In this document: in pieces, positions 8,046 through 17,657 of the stretch | Layout: every line of letters begins with the position of its first letter | How positions within the stretch are numbered: position 1 is the first letter of the stretch | DNA from: Williamsia limnetica | GTDB taxonomy: Bacteria; Actinomycetota; Actinomycetes; Mycobacteriales; Mycobacteriaceae | NCBI RefSeq assembly: GCF_003217475.1 | Contig: NZ_QJSP01000029.1 | Location: 1 to 43,061 of the forward strand | Length of the DNA: 43,061 nucleotides | Direction of reading: 5' to 3' | Position numbers and translations under genes: made by a program | The notes under the pieces: generated by a model | What the model was told of the DNA's origin: nothing | Databases searched by the model: none | Seen by the model: only the letters and a program-made list of their open reading frames with translations

Positions 8046-9113
8046 ATGGACATCATCGTTGGCTCAACTGCCAAGATCACAGACATTGACATGGCGAAAG
8101 TTGCCGAAGATTGCGGCATCTCCCATCTCGGAGTGGGTCAAGGCCCGTTGATCACTAGCGATCCGTTTCAATACATGGCTCTGGCGGCCACGGTCACCAC
8201 GACGCTAAAACTCGGTCCCTACGTGATGGACCCGCTCACTCGAATCCCGCCGTCGACCGCCAACTCCTTGGCCACCTTGAGCTCTCTCGCTCCGGAGCGG
8301 GTCTTCTGCGGCATGGGTACTGCCAACAATGCAATGCACTCCATGGGACGCAAGTCGGCATCGCCGGCAGAACTCGCCGACGCGGTCCGCATCATTAAAG
8401 CGATGGTTCACGGAGAGCGAGAGATCCACGACTGGCGCAACGAGCAGAAAGCAGTCGAGCTCCTCGCTGTCACAGACGGCACCCTGCGGATTTCGCAGCA
8501 CATGCCCATGTACATAGCCGCCGGTGGACCTAAAGGGTTGAAAAATGCGGCCATGTACGCAGATGCTCTGGTGTACTGCGTGGGGCCGAACCCCAATATG
8601 ATCGGGATGGTCAGGCGAGAGCTGGATCGTCTCGTCGAAGAGGCCGGCCGGCCCGCCGGTAGTGTCAAGCTCATTGGCCTCACCTGGTTCTATGAGACCG
8701 CCGTGGGTGAAACATGGGAAGATGCCCTGACGAAGGGTTTCGGGACGACAGCCCCCATGGGCTCGACGATTACCGACATGGGTTTCCTCAAACTCCATCG
8801 AGAGGAGATCGGCGCCGACCTCGTCGACATGTCGATCAACGCCGCCTCAGCACTTGTCGGTGCGCCAAGCATTGTCGGGGCCGCCGATCACCTGGACCAG
8901 TGGAAAAACTACGCAAAAGGCTACGACCCTCGCCACGGCCGGTACATGAGCAAGGAGTTGCTGGACTTCTGGTGCCTGTACGGAAGTCGAGAAGAGATCC
9001 GCGACAACGCGCAGTTGATGATGGACTCAGGACTCGACGGACTGAGCTTTTTCCTCTACAACCCCGAAGAAACTCACCGCGACATCACCAATATCGCCAG
9101 AGCGTTGCTCTAA
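8046..9113 (+). CDS. LLM-class flavin-dependent oxidoreductase (luciferase-like)
   Basis: A 355-residue TIM-barrel protein of the bacterial luciferase-like superfamily. Typical stretches are VTTTLKLGPYVMDPLTRIPPSTANSLATL (seen around nt 8190-8280), SLAPERVFCGMGTANNAMHSMG, MPMYIAAGGPKGLKNAAMYADAL and GLDGLSFFLYNP. Members use FMN, or F420 in actinobacteria, to hydroxylate or reduce substrates. A purine-rich GGAAAG lies 8-13 bp ahead of ATG 8046. It is the only candidate oxygenase in the operon that could make the dihydroxylated substrate for the dioxygenase, but no flavin reductase is adjacent. F420-dependent reduction of another intermediate is an equal possibility. Confidence 0.82.
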   Translation: MDIIVGSTAKITDIDMAKVAEDCGISHLGVGQGPLITSDPFQYMALAATVTTTLKLGPYVMDPLTRIPPSTANSLATLSSLAPERVFCGMGTANNAMHSMGRKSASPAELADAVRIIKAMVHGEREIHDWRNEQKAVELLAVTDGTLRISQHMPMYIAAGGPKGLKNAAMYADALVYCVGPNPNMIGMVRRELDRLVEEAGRPAGSVKLIGLTWFYETAVGETWEDALTKGFGTTAPMGSTITDMGFLKLHREEIGADLVDMSINAASALVGAPSIVGAADHLDQWKNYAKGYDPRHGRYMSKELLDFWCLYGSREEIRDNAQLMMDSGLDGLSFFLYNPEETHRDITNIARALL

Positions 9114-9115
9114 CA

Positions 9116-9164
9116 AGCGATTGTGCCCAGAACTGCCGATGCATCCGTAACCGGGCAAATCGCT
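9116..9164. terminator. Hairpin between convergent genes; possible terminator
   Basis: AGCGATTGTGCCC (9116-9128) pairs with GGGCAAATCGCT (9153-9164) with one bulged base and a 24-nt loop. It starts 3 bp after the LLM stop codon and lies before the convergent IclR gene. There is no T-run, so the role is tentative. Confidence 0.4.
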
Positions 9165-9280
9165 AGCCCGGCCGAAGAAGTACGTCGCAAGTCATCATCG
9201 GGGTGCCCGCAAGGAACGTCGGGCTGGCATCTGGGCGGCAGCTCGCCCCCAGCGTGCGCGACGTCGTGCGGCCCACCGGC

Positions 9281-10072
9281 TCAAAGGAGATGCGGCGGAT
9301 GCTTCTCAAGGTGCCCAGGGGTGGTTGTTGTCGAGGGCCGCGACAGCACCCGGCCCAGCGCCAAGGCAGCGGTCCGGACTGCCGGCGCGAGAAGCTCAGG
9401 CCGGAACTGCTCGGCGGGCACCGACACCGACAAAGCCGCCACAGGTTCCCCGCCCCTTAGGACCGCCGCCGCCAGGCAGCAGCCCCCGATGGCGGCTTCT
9501 TCGCGCTCGATCGCAACTCCGCGCGCACGGGCCTCATCGAGTTCACGTGCGAGTTGCGTCTCGGTGGTGATCGAGTTGGTGGTGTAGCGACGCATAGGCC
9601 GGGACAGTACGTCGGTGCGCACGGCCGCAGTTTCGTACGCCAACAACGCCTTTCCCACTGCAGTGCATGTCAGTGGAAGTCGGCCACCGATGTGCGAGGG
9701 CAACGACAGCGCGCTGTGGCCGTGCAGTTTTTCGATGTAAACCACGTCGTAGTTGTCGCGGACCGCGAGATGGACGGTTTGTTCAGTAACGGCGAACAGA
9801 TCCTGCATGAACGGCATCGCCGCAGACCGCAGGCGGTGTTTGACCGAGACCCGCTCACCGAGCTCGAACAACGTCATACCCAGTTCAAACCGGTTGCCGG
9901 TCCTGGTGATCCACCCCAGAGCAGACAGTTCCACCAGCAGGCGATGGGTGGTCGAGCGAGGTAGGCCGGTGCGCGTGCAGGCCTGCGCCAGGGTCAGTGG
10001 TGTACCGCCGGGAAACGAGGCGAGTAATAACGCCGACTTCTCCAGTTGCGACATCTTTCCGTCCCGTGGCAT
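9281..10072 (-). CDS. IclR-family transcriptional regulator (second copy)
   Basis: A 263-residue IclR protein. The N-terminal winged HTH covers LTLAQACTRTGLPRSTTHRL. The effector domain has MQDLFAVTEQTVHLAVRD, VVYIEKLHG, LTCTAVGKALLA and EREEAAIGGCCLAAAV. It resembles the other IclR protein in this window in layout (shared AMPFMQDLF and TCTAVGK-type stretches) but differs clearly in sequence, so the pair looks like related paralogues rather than a recent duplicate. It is divergent from the mhpD-like gene with only 47 bp between start codons and most likely controls the hydratase-dehydrogenase-aldolase genes. ATG 10054 is an alternative start with a closer purine-rich GGAAAG. Confidence 0.88.
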   Translation of the reverse strand: MPRDGKMSQLEKSALLLASFPGGTPLTLAQACTRTGLPRSTTHRLLVELSALGWITRTGNRFELGMTLFELGERVSVKHRLRSAAMPFMQDLFAVTEQTVHLAVRDNYDVVYIEKLHGHSALSLPSHIGGRLPLTCTAVGKALLAYETAAVRTDVLSRPMRRYTTNSITTETQLARELDEARARGVAIEREEAAIGGCCLAAAVLRGGEPVAALSVSVPAEQFRPELLAPAVRTAALALGRVLSRPSTTTTPGHLEKHPPHLL

Positions 10073-10119
10073 GAGACAAATCCTAGGCAGGCGGACATCA
10101 GGTGTATAGCGTCACCGCC

Positions 10120-10911
10120 ATGACATCGGTAGAACTCCACGTAATCACTGACGCAGCGGACCGGTTGGCGACGGCGACCGTGACGAAAACCCCGTGTGCT
10201 CCGGTGCGCGATCTGATCGGACGCGACGACATCGATGCGGCCTACCGTATTCAGTCACTCAACATCGAGGGGCTGGTCGCCTCGGGGCAGCGGGTCGTGG
10301 GCCGCAAGATCGGGTTGACATCGCCTTCAGTACAACAGCAACTCGGTGTCGACCAGCCCGATTTCGGGGTGCTGCTGGACGATATGGACTGCACCGGCGA
10401 CGCCGAAGTCGACTCCGGACGGCTGCTGCAACCTAGGATCGAAGCCGAAGTCGCGTTCACCCTTTCGCGCGACATCACGGCACCCATCACGGTCGACGAC
10501 GCTCCCGGCTACGTGGCCGATGTCTATGCGTCATTCGAGATCGTTGACAGCCGGATCGTGAACTGGGACATCAGTTTAGCTGACACCGTCGCAGACAACG
10601 CCTCCTCCGGCCTGTACGTACTCGGCGACCGCATCGACCGAGCTGACGCCCCCGACCTTGCCGCCATCGAGATGAGCATGACCGAGAACGACACCGAAGT
10701 GTCGAAGGGCAAAGGCGCAGACTGCCTCGGCAGCCCATGGCACGCCCTGGTGTGGCTCGCCAACACCGCACTCGCCTACGGAACAGGCCTGCGCGCTGGC
10801 GACGTCGTCCTCTCCGGAGCACTGGGCCCGATGGTGCCGGTCATCCCCGGGGCCACCTACACCGCCACCATGTCCGGCCTCGGCAGCGTCACCGCCGTAT
10901 TCAGCGCCTAA
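10120..10911 (+). CDS. mhpD: 2-keto-4-pentenoate hydratase (2-hydroxypentadienoate hydratase)
   Basis: A 263-residue member of the fumarylacetoacetate hydrolase-related hydratase family. Recognisable elements are [24 protein letters not shown], found around nt 10288-10365, then [22 protein letters not shown] and [13 protein letters not shown]-type C-terminal sequence ([16 protein letters not shown]). It adds water to 2-hydroxypenta-2,4-dienoate to give 4-hydroxy-2-oxovalerate. ATG 10120 gives the normal family N-terminus; a GTG at 10102 would add six residues. It is first in the operon with the mhpF- and mhpE-like genes, 23 bp before the former. Confidence 0.92.
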   Translation: MTSVELHVITDAADRLATATVTKTPCAPVRDLIGRDDIDAAYRIQSLNIEGLVASGQRVVGRKIGLTSPSVQQQLGVDQPDFGVLLDDMDCTGDAEVDSGRLLQPRIEAEVAFTLSRDITAPITVDDAPGYVADVYASFEIVDSRIVNWDISLADTVADNASSGLYVLGDRIDRADAPDLAAIEMSMTENDTEVSKGKGADCLGSPWHALVWLANTALAYGTGLRAGDVVLSGALGPMVPVIPGATYTATMSGLGSVTAVFSA

Positions 10912-10934
10912 ACCACCACCCCCGAAAGCGAACC

Positions 10935-11888
10935 ATGACAATCAAAGCTGCCATCATCGGCTCGGGCAACATCGGCACCGACCTGGTCATCAAACTCAAA
11001 CGGGTCGCCAAGAACGTCGAGATTGCCGTGCTGGTCGGCATCGACCCAGCCTCCGACGGCCTTGCCCGCGCCCGCCGCATCGGGATCAGCACCGTCGACA
11101 CCGGCGTACACGGCCTCATCGAGCACCCCGACTTCGATGACATCGACATCATCTTCGACTCCACCTCGGCTAAAGCCCACGTCGCCAACGCAGAAGCATT
11201 AGCGCCCTACGACAAACGCCTCATCGACCTGACACCGGCCGCTATCGGACCGTACGTGGTGCCCGCGGTCAACCTCCAGACGCACCTCGATGCCCCCGAT
11301 GTGAACATGGTGACCTGCGGGGGACAGGCCACCATCCCTATCGTGGCCGCGATCTCGGCGATCACCACCGTGCACTACGCCGAAATCGTCGCGTCCATCG
11401 CCTCGAAGTCGGCGGGCCCAGGGACCCGCGCCAACATCGACGAGTTCACCGAAACCACCTCCGAGGCCATCGAACAGGTCGGTGGCGCCGCCCGAGGCAA
11501 GGCCATCATCGTGCTCAACCCGGCTGAGCCGCCGTTGATCATGCGTGACACTGTCCTGGCGCTGGTGACCGATCCCGACCGGGACTCCATCGAGCAATCA
11601 ATTTTGGACATGGTCGCCAAGGTCTCGGCGTACGTCCCCGGCTATCGCCTCAAACAGCAGGTGCAGTTCACCGCCCTCGATGACGCCGAGTCGGTGACCA
11701 CCCTGACCGGCGGCGTCGACGTCGGCCCCAATCTGTGGAAAGTGTCAGTGTTCCTCGAAGTCGAGGGCGCCGCCCACTACCTACCGGCCTACGCCGGCAA
11801 CCTCGACATCATGACCTCGGCCGCCCTCCAGGTCGCCGAACACATCGCCCAAGACGCCACCGACACCCCCGTGGAGATGACCCGATGA
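10935..11888 (+). CDS. mhpF: Acetaldehyde dehydrogenase, CoA-acylating
   Basis: A 317-residue protein that oxidises acetaldehyde (or propanal) to the acyl-CoA with NAD+ and CoA. The Rossmann motif GSGNIGTDL is at the very N-terminus. The catalytic Cys is in [13 protein letters not shown] (near residue 127), and the C-terminal half has the family's [17 protein letters not shown] and [11 protein letters not shown]. The start ATG 10935 gives the expected [14 protein letters not shown]. It overlaps the aldolase start by 4 bp (ATGA at 11885-11888). The two enzymes normally form a complex that channels the toxic aldehyde from the aldolase site. Confidence 0.95.
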   Translation: MTIKAAIIGSGNIGTDLVIKLKRVAKNVEIAVLVGIDPASDGLARARRIGISTVDTGVHGLIEHPDFDDIDIIFDSTSAKAHVANAEALAPYDKRLIDLTPAAIGPYVVPAVNLQTHLDAPDVNMVTCGGQATIPIVAAISAITTVHYAEIVASIASKSAGPGTRANIDEFTETTSEAIEQVGGAARGKAIIVLNPAEPPLIMRDTVLALVTDPDRDSIEQSILDMVAKVSAYVPGYRLKQQVQFTALDDAESVTTLTGGVDVGPNLWKVSVFLEVEGAAHYLPAYAGNLDIMTSAALQVAEHIAQDATDTPVEMTR

Positions 11889-12928
11889 CCACAGCAACAC
11901 GAGCGTCGGCGGTCAACGGTGCCGCCCTCTACATTCAAGACGTCACCCTGCGCGATGGCATGCACGCCACCCGGCACCGCATCACCCCCGACAACGTCGC
12001 CCGGATCGCCGGCGCCCTCGACGCCGCAGGTGTCGACGCCATCGAAGTCACCCACGGCGACGGCCTGGCCGGACACAGCCTGACCTACGGCCCAGGAAGC
12101 AACACCGACTGGGAGTGGATCGAAGCCGCTGCCGCGGTAGTGCACCGCGCCAAGCTCACATCGCTGCTCCTGCCAGGAGTGGGCACCGTCACCGAACTCG
12201 AACACGCCTTCTCCCTCGGCGTCACATCGGTGAGAGTGGCTACCCACTGCACCGAAGCAGACGTCTCGGCCCAACACATCACCAAGGCCCGCGAACTCGG
12301 CATGGACGTGTCCGGATTCTTGATGATGTCGCACCTGGCCGAACCAGAACAACTCGCCCAACAAGCCAAACTGATGGAATCCTATGGTGCACACTGTGTC
12401 TACGTGACCGACTCCGGCGGCCGACTCACCATGAACGGCGTACGCCACCGCGTCCGCGCCTACCGCGACGTCCTCGACGCCGACACCCAGATCGGTATCC
12501 ACGCCCACCAAAATCTATCGCTATCGGTGGCCAACTCGATTGCTGCAGTAGAAGAAGGCGCCCTCCGCGTCGACGCCTCCCTCGCCGGACACGGCGCCGG
12601 CGCCGGCAACTGCCCCATCGAACCATTCATCGCGGTCGCAGACATCGAAGGCTGGAAACACGGCTGTGACCTCTTCGGTCTACAAGACGCCGCCGACGAC
12701 ATCGTCCGGCCCCTGCAAGACCGGCCAGTGCAGGTCGACCGCGAAACCCTGACCCTCGGTTACGCGGGGGTGTACTCAAGCTTCCTGCGCCACGCCGAAG
12801 CCGCAGCCCAACAATTCGGACTCGACACTCGAGCAATACTTCTCGCTGTTGGCGAACGCGGACTCGTCGGCGGCCAGGAAGACCTCATCACCGACATCGC
12901 TCTGGACCTCTCTGCACAACAACACTGA
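11885..12928 (+). CDS. mhpE: 4-Hydroxy-2-oxovalerate aldolase
   Basis: A 347-residue HMGL-type TIM-barrel aldolase. [15 protein letters not shown] carries the conserved Arg-Asp of the metal/active site. [18 protein letters not shown] holds the His-x-His metal ligands, and [14 protein letters not shown] is the typical C-terminal signature before the DmpG-like communication domain. It splits 4-hydroxy-2-oxovalerate into pyruvate and acetaldehyde and hands the latter to the partner dehydrogenase encoded just upstream. It is the last gene of the three-gene operon; two inverted repeats follow. Confidence 0.95.
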   Translation: MTTATRASAVNGAALYIQDVTLRDGMHATRHRITPDNVARIAGALDAAGVDAIEVTHGDGLAGHSLTYGPGSNTDWEWIEAAAAVVHRAKLTSLLLPGVGTVTELEHAFSLGVTSVRVATHCTEADVSAQHITKARELGMDVSGFLMMSHLAEPEQLAQQAKLMESYGAHCVYVTDSGGRLTMNGVRHRVRAYRDVLDADTQIGIHAHQNLSLSVANSIAAVEEGALRVDASLAGHGAGAGNCPIEPFIAVADIEGWKHGCDLFGLQDAADDIVRPLQDRPVQVDRETLTLGYAGVYSSFLRHAEAAAQQFGLDTRAILLAVGERGLVGGQEDLITDIALDLSAQQH

Positions 12929-12967
12929 GCAATGGCGCTACGAGTAGCGCTAAGCAGATCGAGGACA

Positions 12968-12988
12968 CGGCCGACGTACCGTCGGCCG
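12968..12988. terminator. Hairpin after the meta-cleavage operon
   Basis: CGGCCGAC (12968-12975) and GTCGGCCG (12981-12988) form a perfect 8-bp stem with a GTACC loop. A second, smaller palindrome (GCGCTAC/GTAGCGC) lies near 12936-12951. They separate the aldolase gene from pyruvate carboxylase; no T-run follows. Confidence 0.6.
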
Positions 12989-13144
12989 AGTTGGATACGT
13001 GCACGCACTATCCATCCGGCCCATGGGCCGTGGCGGTGGGCAGCTTCGGTGATGCGTCCGTGTCCACCTCAACTCGAACTCGATCAATCGTCAGGCCCCC
13101 GCTCACCGCGCGGGCCAGGACTGTACCCACAACGAAGGATAGTG

Positions 13145-16100
13145 ATGTTTCGCAAGGTGTTGGTGGCCAATCGTGGTGAGATAGCGGTGCGGGCGTTTCG
13201 TGCCGCGTATGAGTTGGGTGCGGGGACGGTGGCGGTGTTTCCGTATGAGGACCGTAATTCTGTTCATCGGTTGAAGGCTGATGAGGCATATCAGATCGGG
13301 GAGCCGGGTCATCCGGTGCGGAAATATCTGTCGGTGCCTGAGATCATCGCCGCCGCTGAGCGTGCGGGCGCGGACGCGATCTATCCGGGGTACGGCTTTT
13401 TGTCGGAGAACCCTGATCTGGCGGCGGCGTGCGCGGAGGCGGGGATCGTCTTTGTGGGTCCGTCGGCGGAGATTTTGGAGTTGACGGGTAACAAGGCGCG
13501 GGCGATCGCTGCGGCGAAGGCGGCGGGTCTGCCGGTGTTGGCCTCGAGCGAGGCGTCGGCCGATGTGGATGCGTTGATGGCTGCGGCGCAGGCGATGACG
13601 TTCCCGGTGTTCGTCAAGGCGATCGCTGGTGGTGGTGGCCGTGGGATGCGGCGGGTGGAGACCATCGAGGGTTTGCGGGAGGCGATCGAGGCCGCGGCGC
13701 GGGAGGCGGATTCGGCGTTCGGTGATCCGTCGGTGTTCTTGGAGCAGGCGGTGATCGAGCCGCGGCATATCGAGGTGCAGATCCTGGCCGATCAACACGG
13801 CAACGTGATGCATCTGTTCGAGCGGGATTGTTCGGTGCAGCGTCGGCATCAGAAGGTCATCGAGTTGGCTCCGGCCCCGAATCTGCCGCCGGGGTTGCGG
13901 GAGAAGATCTGCGCTGATGCGGTCGCGTTCGCAACCAAGATCGGTTACACGTGCGCGGGGACGGTCGAGTTCCTTGTCGACCGGCAGGGCAATCATGTGT
14001 TCATCGAGATGAACCCGCGGATCCAGGTCGAGCACACCGTCACCGAAGAGATCACCGATGTGGATTTGGTGCAGTCGCAGATGCGCATTGCCTCCGGTGA
14101 GAGCTTGCCGGATCTGGGGCTCTCGCAGGACAGGGTGCAGATTCGGGGTGCGGCGTTGCAGTGCCGGATCACGACGGAGGACCCGACGAACGGGTTCCGC
14201 CCGGATACGGGTCGGATCACCGCCTACCGCACCCCCGGTGGTGCCGGGGTGCGCCTGGATGGCGGGGCCACGTTGGGTGCGGAAGTGTCAGCGCATTTTG
14301 ATTCGATGCTCGTCAAACTCACCTGCCGGGGGCGTAATTTCGAGACCGCGGTGGCGCGCGCGCGGCGGGCGGTGGCCGAGTTCCGGATCCGGGGTGTGGC
14401 CACGAATATCCCGTTCCTGCAGGCGGTCTTGGATGATCCGGACTTCCGCGCCGGGCGGGTGACGACGTCGTTCATCGAAGAGCGCCCGCAGTTGCTGACC
14501 TCACGGGTCTCGGCCGACCGCGGCACCAGAATCCTCAACTACCTCGCTGATGTCACGGTGAACAAGCCGCATGGTGAGCGCCCGGCGACGGTGTATCCCC
14601 GCGACAAGCTTCCCGATATCGACGTGTCGTCGCCGCCCGATGGTTCGCGGCAACGTTTGCTCACGCTCGGCCCTACCGGGTTTGCTGCGGATCTGCGCGC
14701 ATCAACAGCGCTCGGGGTCACCGACACCACGTTCCGTGATGCTCATCAGTCGCTGCTGGCGACCCGCGTTCGTACATCGGGTCTGGTGGCGGTGGCTCCG
14801 TATGTGGCCGCCCTGACGCCGCAGTTGTTGTCGGTGGAGTGCTGGGGCGGCGCGACCTACGACGTGGCGCTGCGGTTCCTGAAAGAGGATCCGTGGGAAC
14901 GCCTCGCCGAGCTGCGTGAGGCGATGCCGAACATCAACCTGCAGATGCTGCTCCGTGGGCGTAATACCGTCGGCTACACGCCGTATCCCGAATCGGTGAC
15001 GACCGCGTTCGTGAAGGAAGCGGCAGCGACGGGGATCGATATTTTCCGGATCTTCGACGCCCTGAACAATGTTGATCAGATGCGGCCGGCGATTGACGCG
15101 GTCCGCGAGACCGGCTCGACCATCGCCGAAGTCGCCCTGTCGTACACGGGGGATTTGTCCAATCCCGGGGAGGATCTCTACACGCTGGACTATTACTTGC
15201 GCCTGGCTGATCAGATCGTGGAGGCGGGCGCGCATATTCTGGCGATCAAGGACATGGCCGGCTTGCTGCGGCCGCAGGCGGCGTCGATCCTGGTGTCGGC
15301 GCTGCGGAGTCGGTTTGATCTGCCGGTGCATGTCCACACCCATGACACCCCCGGCGGCCAGTTGGCGACGTATCTGGCGGCGTGGCAGGCCGGCGCGGAT
15401 GCTGTCGACGGCGCCTCGGCGGCGATGGCGGGGACCACATCGCAGCCGGCGTTGTCGGCGATCGTCGCCGCGACCGCGCACACCGACTACGACACGGGTC
15501 TGGATCTGGCGGCGGTGTGCGATCTCGAGCCCTATTGGGAGGCGCTGCGCAAGGTGTATCTGCCGTTCGAGTCCGGACTTCCCGCACCGACGGGGCGGGT
15601 GTACACCCACGAGATCCCGGGCGGGCAGCTGTCGAACCTGCGCCAGCAAGCCATCGGTTTGGGGTTGGGGGACCGGTTCGAGGACGTCGAAGGCGCGTAC
15701 GCCGACGCCGACCGGATGCTGGGCCGGTTGATCAAGGTCACCCCGTCGTCGAAGGTGGTCGGGGACTTGGCGTTGACGTTGGTCGGCCGGGACATCTCGG
15801 CCGACGAGTTCGCCACCGATCCGACCGCGTACGACATCCCTGATTCGGTGATCGGGTTCCTGCGCGGGGAGTTGGGGGATCCGGCCGGCGGTTGGCCCGA
15901 ACCTCTGCGCACCCGCGCCTTGGAAGGAAGGGCTGAGCCCAAACCTGTTGTCGCGCTCACTGATGAGGACACCGCGCAGTTGGAGTCCGCGCAGGAGAAC
16001 ACTCGGCGGGCTGCGTTGAACCGTCTGTTGTTCCCCGGCCCGACGAAGGACTATGAGGAGCACCAGAAGGCCTACGGCGACACCTCGAGGTTGTCGGCCA

Positions 16101-16528
16101 ACCAGTTCTTCTACGGCCTGCGGTACGGCGATGAGCATCGCGTCGAACTCGAACCCGGCGTGGAGTTGTTGATCGGGTTGGAGGCGATCAGCGAACCGGA
16201 CAAGCGTGGAATGCGGACGGTGATGTGCATCCTCAACGGGCAGTTGCGTCCGGTGCTGGTGCGTGACCGGTCGCTCGATGTCACCGACACGGTGGCCGAG
16301 AAAGCAGTCTCGGGCAATCCCAAGCACATCGCCGCACCGTTCGGGGGCGTGGTCACGATCGTCGTCGAACCGGGCGAGACCCTGGCTGCCGGCGCCGCGA
16401 TCGGGTCCATCGAAGCGATGAAGATGGAAGCCGCGATCACCGCACCGGCCGGTGGCACCGTCACACGTATTGCCATCAACTCGGTTACCAGCGTCGAAGG
16501 CGGCGACCTCCTCGTCGAACTGAGATGA
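13145..16528 (+). CDS. pyc: Pyruvate carboxylase
   Basis: A 1127-residue biotin enzyme, the normal length of actinobacterial pyruvate carboxylase, making oxaloacetate from pyruvate, bicarbonate and ATP. Domains in order: biotin carboxylase (residues 1-460, with KVLVANRGEIAVRAFRA, YPGYGFLSENPDLA, the Gly-rich ATP loop AGGGGRGMRRV and MNPRIQVEHTVTEEITD), carboxyltransferase (from about 520, with DTTFRDAHQSLLATRVR and HTHDTPGGQLATYLAAWQAG), and a C-terminal biotinyl domain with the lysine in EAMKMEA (near 1094). ATG 13145 has GAAGGA upstream and gives the standard MFRKVLVANRGE start. It is about 215 bp downstream of the aldolase gene, on the same strand, separated by hairpins, so it may have its own promoter. 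It fits a role in converting pathway pyruvate to oxaloacetate. Confidence 0.97.
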   Translation: MFRKVLVANRGEIAVRAFRAAYELGAGTVAVFPYEDRNSVHRLKADEAYQIGEPGHPVRKYLSVPEIIAAAERAGADAIYPGYGFLSENPDLAAACAEAGIVFVGPSAEILELTGNKARAIAAAKAAGLPVLASSEASADVDALMAAAQAMTFPVFVKAIAGGGGRGMRRVETIEGLREAIEAAAREADSAFGDPSVFLEQAVIEPRHIEVQILADQHGNVMHLFERDCSVQRRHQKVIELAPAPNLPPGLREKICADAVAFATKIGYTCAGTVEFLVDRQGNHVFIEMNPRIQVEHTVTEEITDVDLVQSQMRIASGESLPDLGLSQDRVQIRGAALQCRITTEDPTNGFRPDTGRITAYRTPGGAGVRLDGGATLGAEVSAHFDSMLVKLTCRGRNFETAVARARRAVAEFRIRGVATNIPFLQAVLDDPDFRAGRVTTSFIEERPQLLTSRVSADRGTRILNYLADVTVNKPHGERPATVYPRDKLPDIDVSSPPDGSRQRLLTLGPTGFAADLRASTALGVTDTTFRDAHQSLLATRVRTSGLVAVAPYVAALTPQLLSVECWGGATYDVALRFLKEDPWERLAELREAMPNINLQMLLRGRNTVGYTPYPESVTTAFVKEAAATGIDIFRIFDALNNVDQMRPAIDAVRETGSTIAEVALSYTGDLSNPGEDLYTLDYYLRLADQIVEAGAHILAIKDMAGLLRPQAASILVSALRSRFDLPVHVHTHDTPGGQLATYLAAWQAGADAVDGASAAMAGTTSQPALSAIVAATAHTDYDTGLDLAAVCDLEPYWEALRKVYLPFESGLPAPTGRVYTHEIPGGQLSNLRQQAIGLGLGDRFEDVEGAYADADRMLGRLIKVTPSSKVVGDLALTLVGRDISADEFATDPTAYDIPDSVIGFLRGELGDPAGGWPEPLRTRALEGRAEPKPVVALTDEDTAQLESAQENTRRAALNRLLFPGPTKDYEEHQKAYGDTSRLSANQFFYGLRYGDEHRVELEPGVELLIGLEAISEPDKRGMRTVMCILNGQLRPVLVRDRSLDVTDTVAEKAVSGNPKHIAAPFGGVVTIVVEPGETLAAGAAIGSIEAMKMEAAITAPAGGTVTRIAINSVTSVEGGDLLVELR

Positions 16529-16746
16529 CATAACGTTCGTTTATCGGACGGCTGTCACAGCTTGTCTGGTGACTCAGCTGATTCTCGAGTGGTTCGGCCA
16601 GCTGCGCCTAAGCGTTGGCCTGTGTGTGCGTCACGCTCGCTGGCTAGTCTCGTGTGCATGCTGACAGCGTGGGCCGACGAGAGCGGATACGTCCCGACCT
16701 GGATTTCCGGACGTGTATCTGACGGCTGTCGCTGTCTGAAGAAGAC

Positions 16747-17565
16747 TTACCCGACAGAGGGCGTCCTCCGCATTCGGACATTGCGCAGGGAAGGGTTCAT
16801 CGAACGTGTTTGCTCGATACGTAGACCGGTCATTGTTGCTTTAATCGAACCTTCGATTTCGCCTGCGTTGGCTGTGACAACTCCCGCGGGATCGATCACC
16901 ATGCTCAACCCGCACGTGTGCGCACCGGCTTCGTCGCACACGGCTAAATAGACCGTGTTCTCGAGAGCACGAGCGCGGCTTAGCACGGTCCAGTGATCTT
17001 CTTTAAGTGGCCCATTGGCCCACGCTGCTGGTACCACAAGCACATGGGCCGACTGTTCTAGCACTAGGGCCCTTGCGAGCTCGGGAAACCGGAGGTCGTA
17101 GCACGTCATAAGACCGACCGTCATGCCTGAGCAAGTGAAGGTCACCAGTTCTACGTCTCCGGGCATAACAGTGTCAGATTCGCGGTAGGCGAACGCGTCG
17201 TACAAGTGGATCTTGCGGTATACGGCAACAAGGCTGCCGCCAGCTTCGGATGCAATCAGGGTGTTGTATACCCGCCCATCGCCGCTCGACTCAAACATCC
17301 CAGCAACTATCGCGATGCCATTCGCCGATGCTGCCTCGCGGACTGCAGTGGTGAACTGACCGTTGAGCGATTCCGAATCGGCGGCGAGATCTGGATTCCC
17401 TACTGCGGCCACCATCATTCCCTCAGGAAAAACAACCAAGTCTGCTCCTTGAGCGGCAGCCTCAGCAGCGTACTTCCGGATGATTTCGACGTTACGCGTC
17501 TTTGACTGGGACACCCCATGTTGAACCAACATAATTGTTAAAGCGGCGCTGTTGATCTCGGTCAC
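16747..17565 (-). CDS. Carbon-nitrogen hydrolase (nitrilase superfamily amidase)
   Basis: A 272-residue nitrilase-superfamily hydrolase with the full catalytic set: Glu in VVFPEGMMV (near 46), Lys in VYRKIHLYDAF (near 117) and Cys in LMTCYDLRFPELARAL (near 153). The layout is closest to omega-amidase and deaminated-glutathione-amidase types (Nit1/Nit2), which cleave amides of 2-oxo dicarboxylates. The start is GTG 17565 with AAAGGAA upstream. It is the last gene of the minus-strand unit with the SDR and the 2-oxoacid dehydrogenase genes, which fits release of ammonia from an amide before or after oxidative decarboxylation. The actual substrate is unknown. Confidence 0.87.
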   Translation of the reverse strand: MTEINSAALTIMLVQHGVSQSKTRNVEIIRKYAAEAAAQGADLVVFPEGMMVAAVGNPDLAADSESLNGQFTTAVREAASANGIAIVAGMFESSGDGRVYNTLIASEAGGSLVAVYRKIHLYDAFAYRESDTVMPGDVELVTFTCSGMTVGLMTCYDLRFPELARALVLEQSAHVLVVPAAWANGPLKEDHWTVLSRARALENTVYLAVCDEAGAHTCGLSMVIDPAGVVTANAGEIEGSIKATMTGLRIEQTRSMNPSLRNVRMRRTPSVG

Positions 17566-17657
17566 TGAGTTGAGTTCCTTTCGAAGACAACCGCGAACCC
17601 GGAATTAAACCCCAAACTGCCGGACGTTCATATGGTGAACGACTGCGCTCGTTCGGA

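Noticed and set aside
14702-16531. A 609-codon minus-strand frame opposite pyruvate carboxylase
   Set aside because: It is the antisense of a long GC-rich gene; the plus-strand protein is full length with all domains.
16562-16951. A plus-strand gene starting near MLTAWADESG (16658)
   Set aside because: The first ten residues look like the start of a DUF3800-type protein, but the similarity stops at once and the frame then overlaps the amidase gene antisense; at most a fragment.
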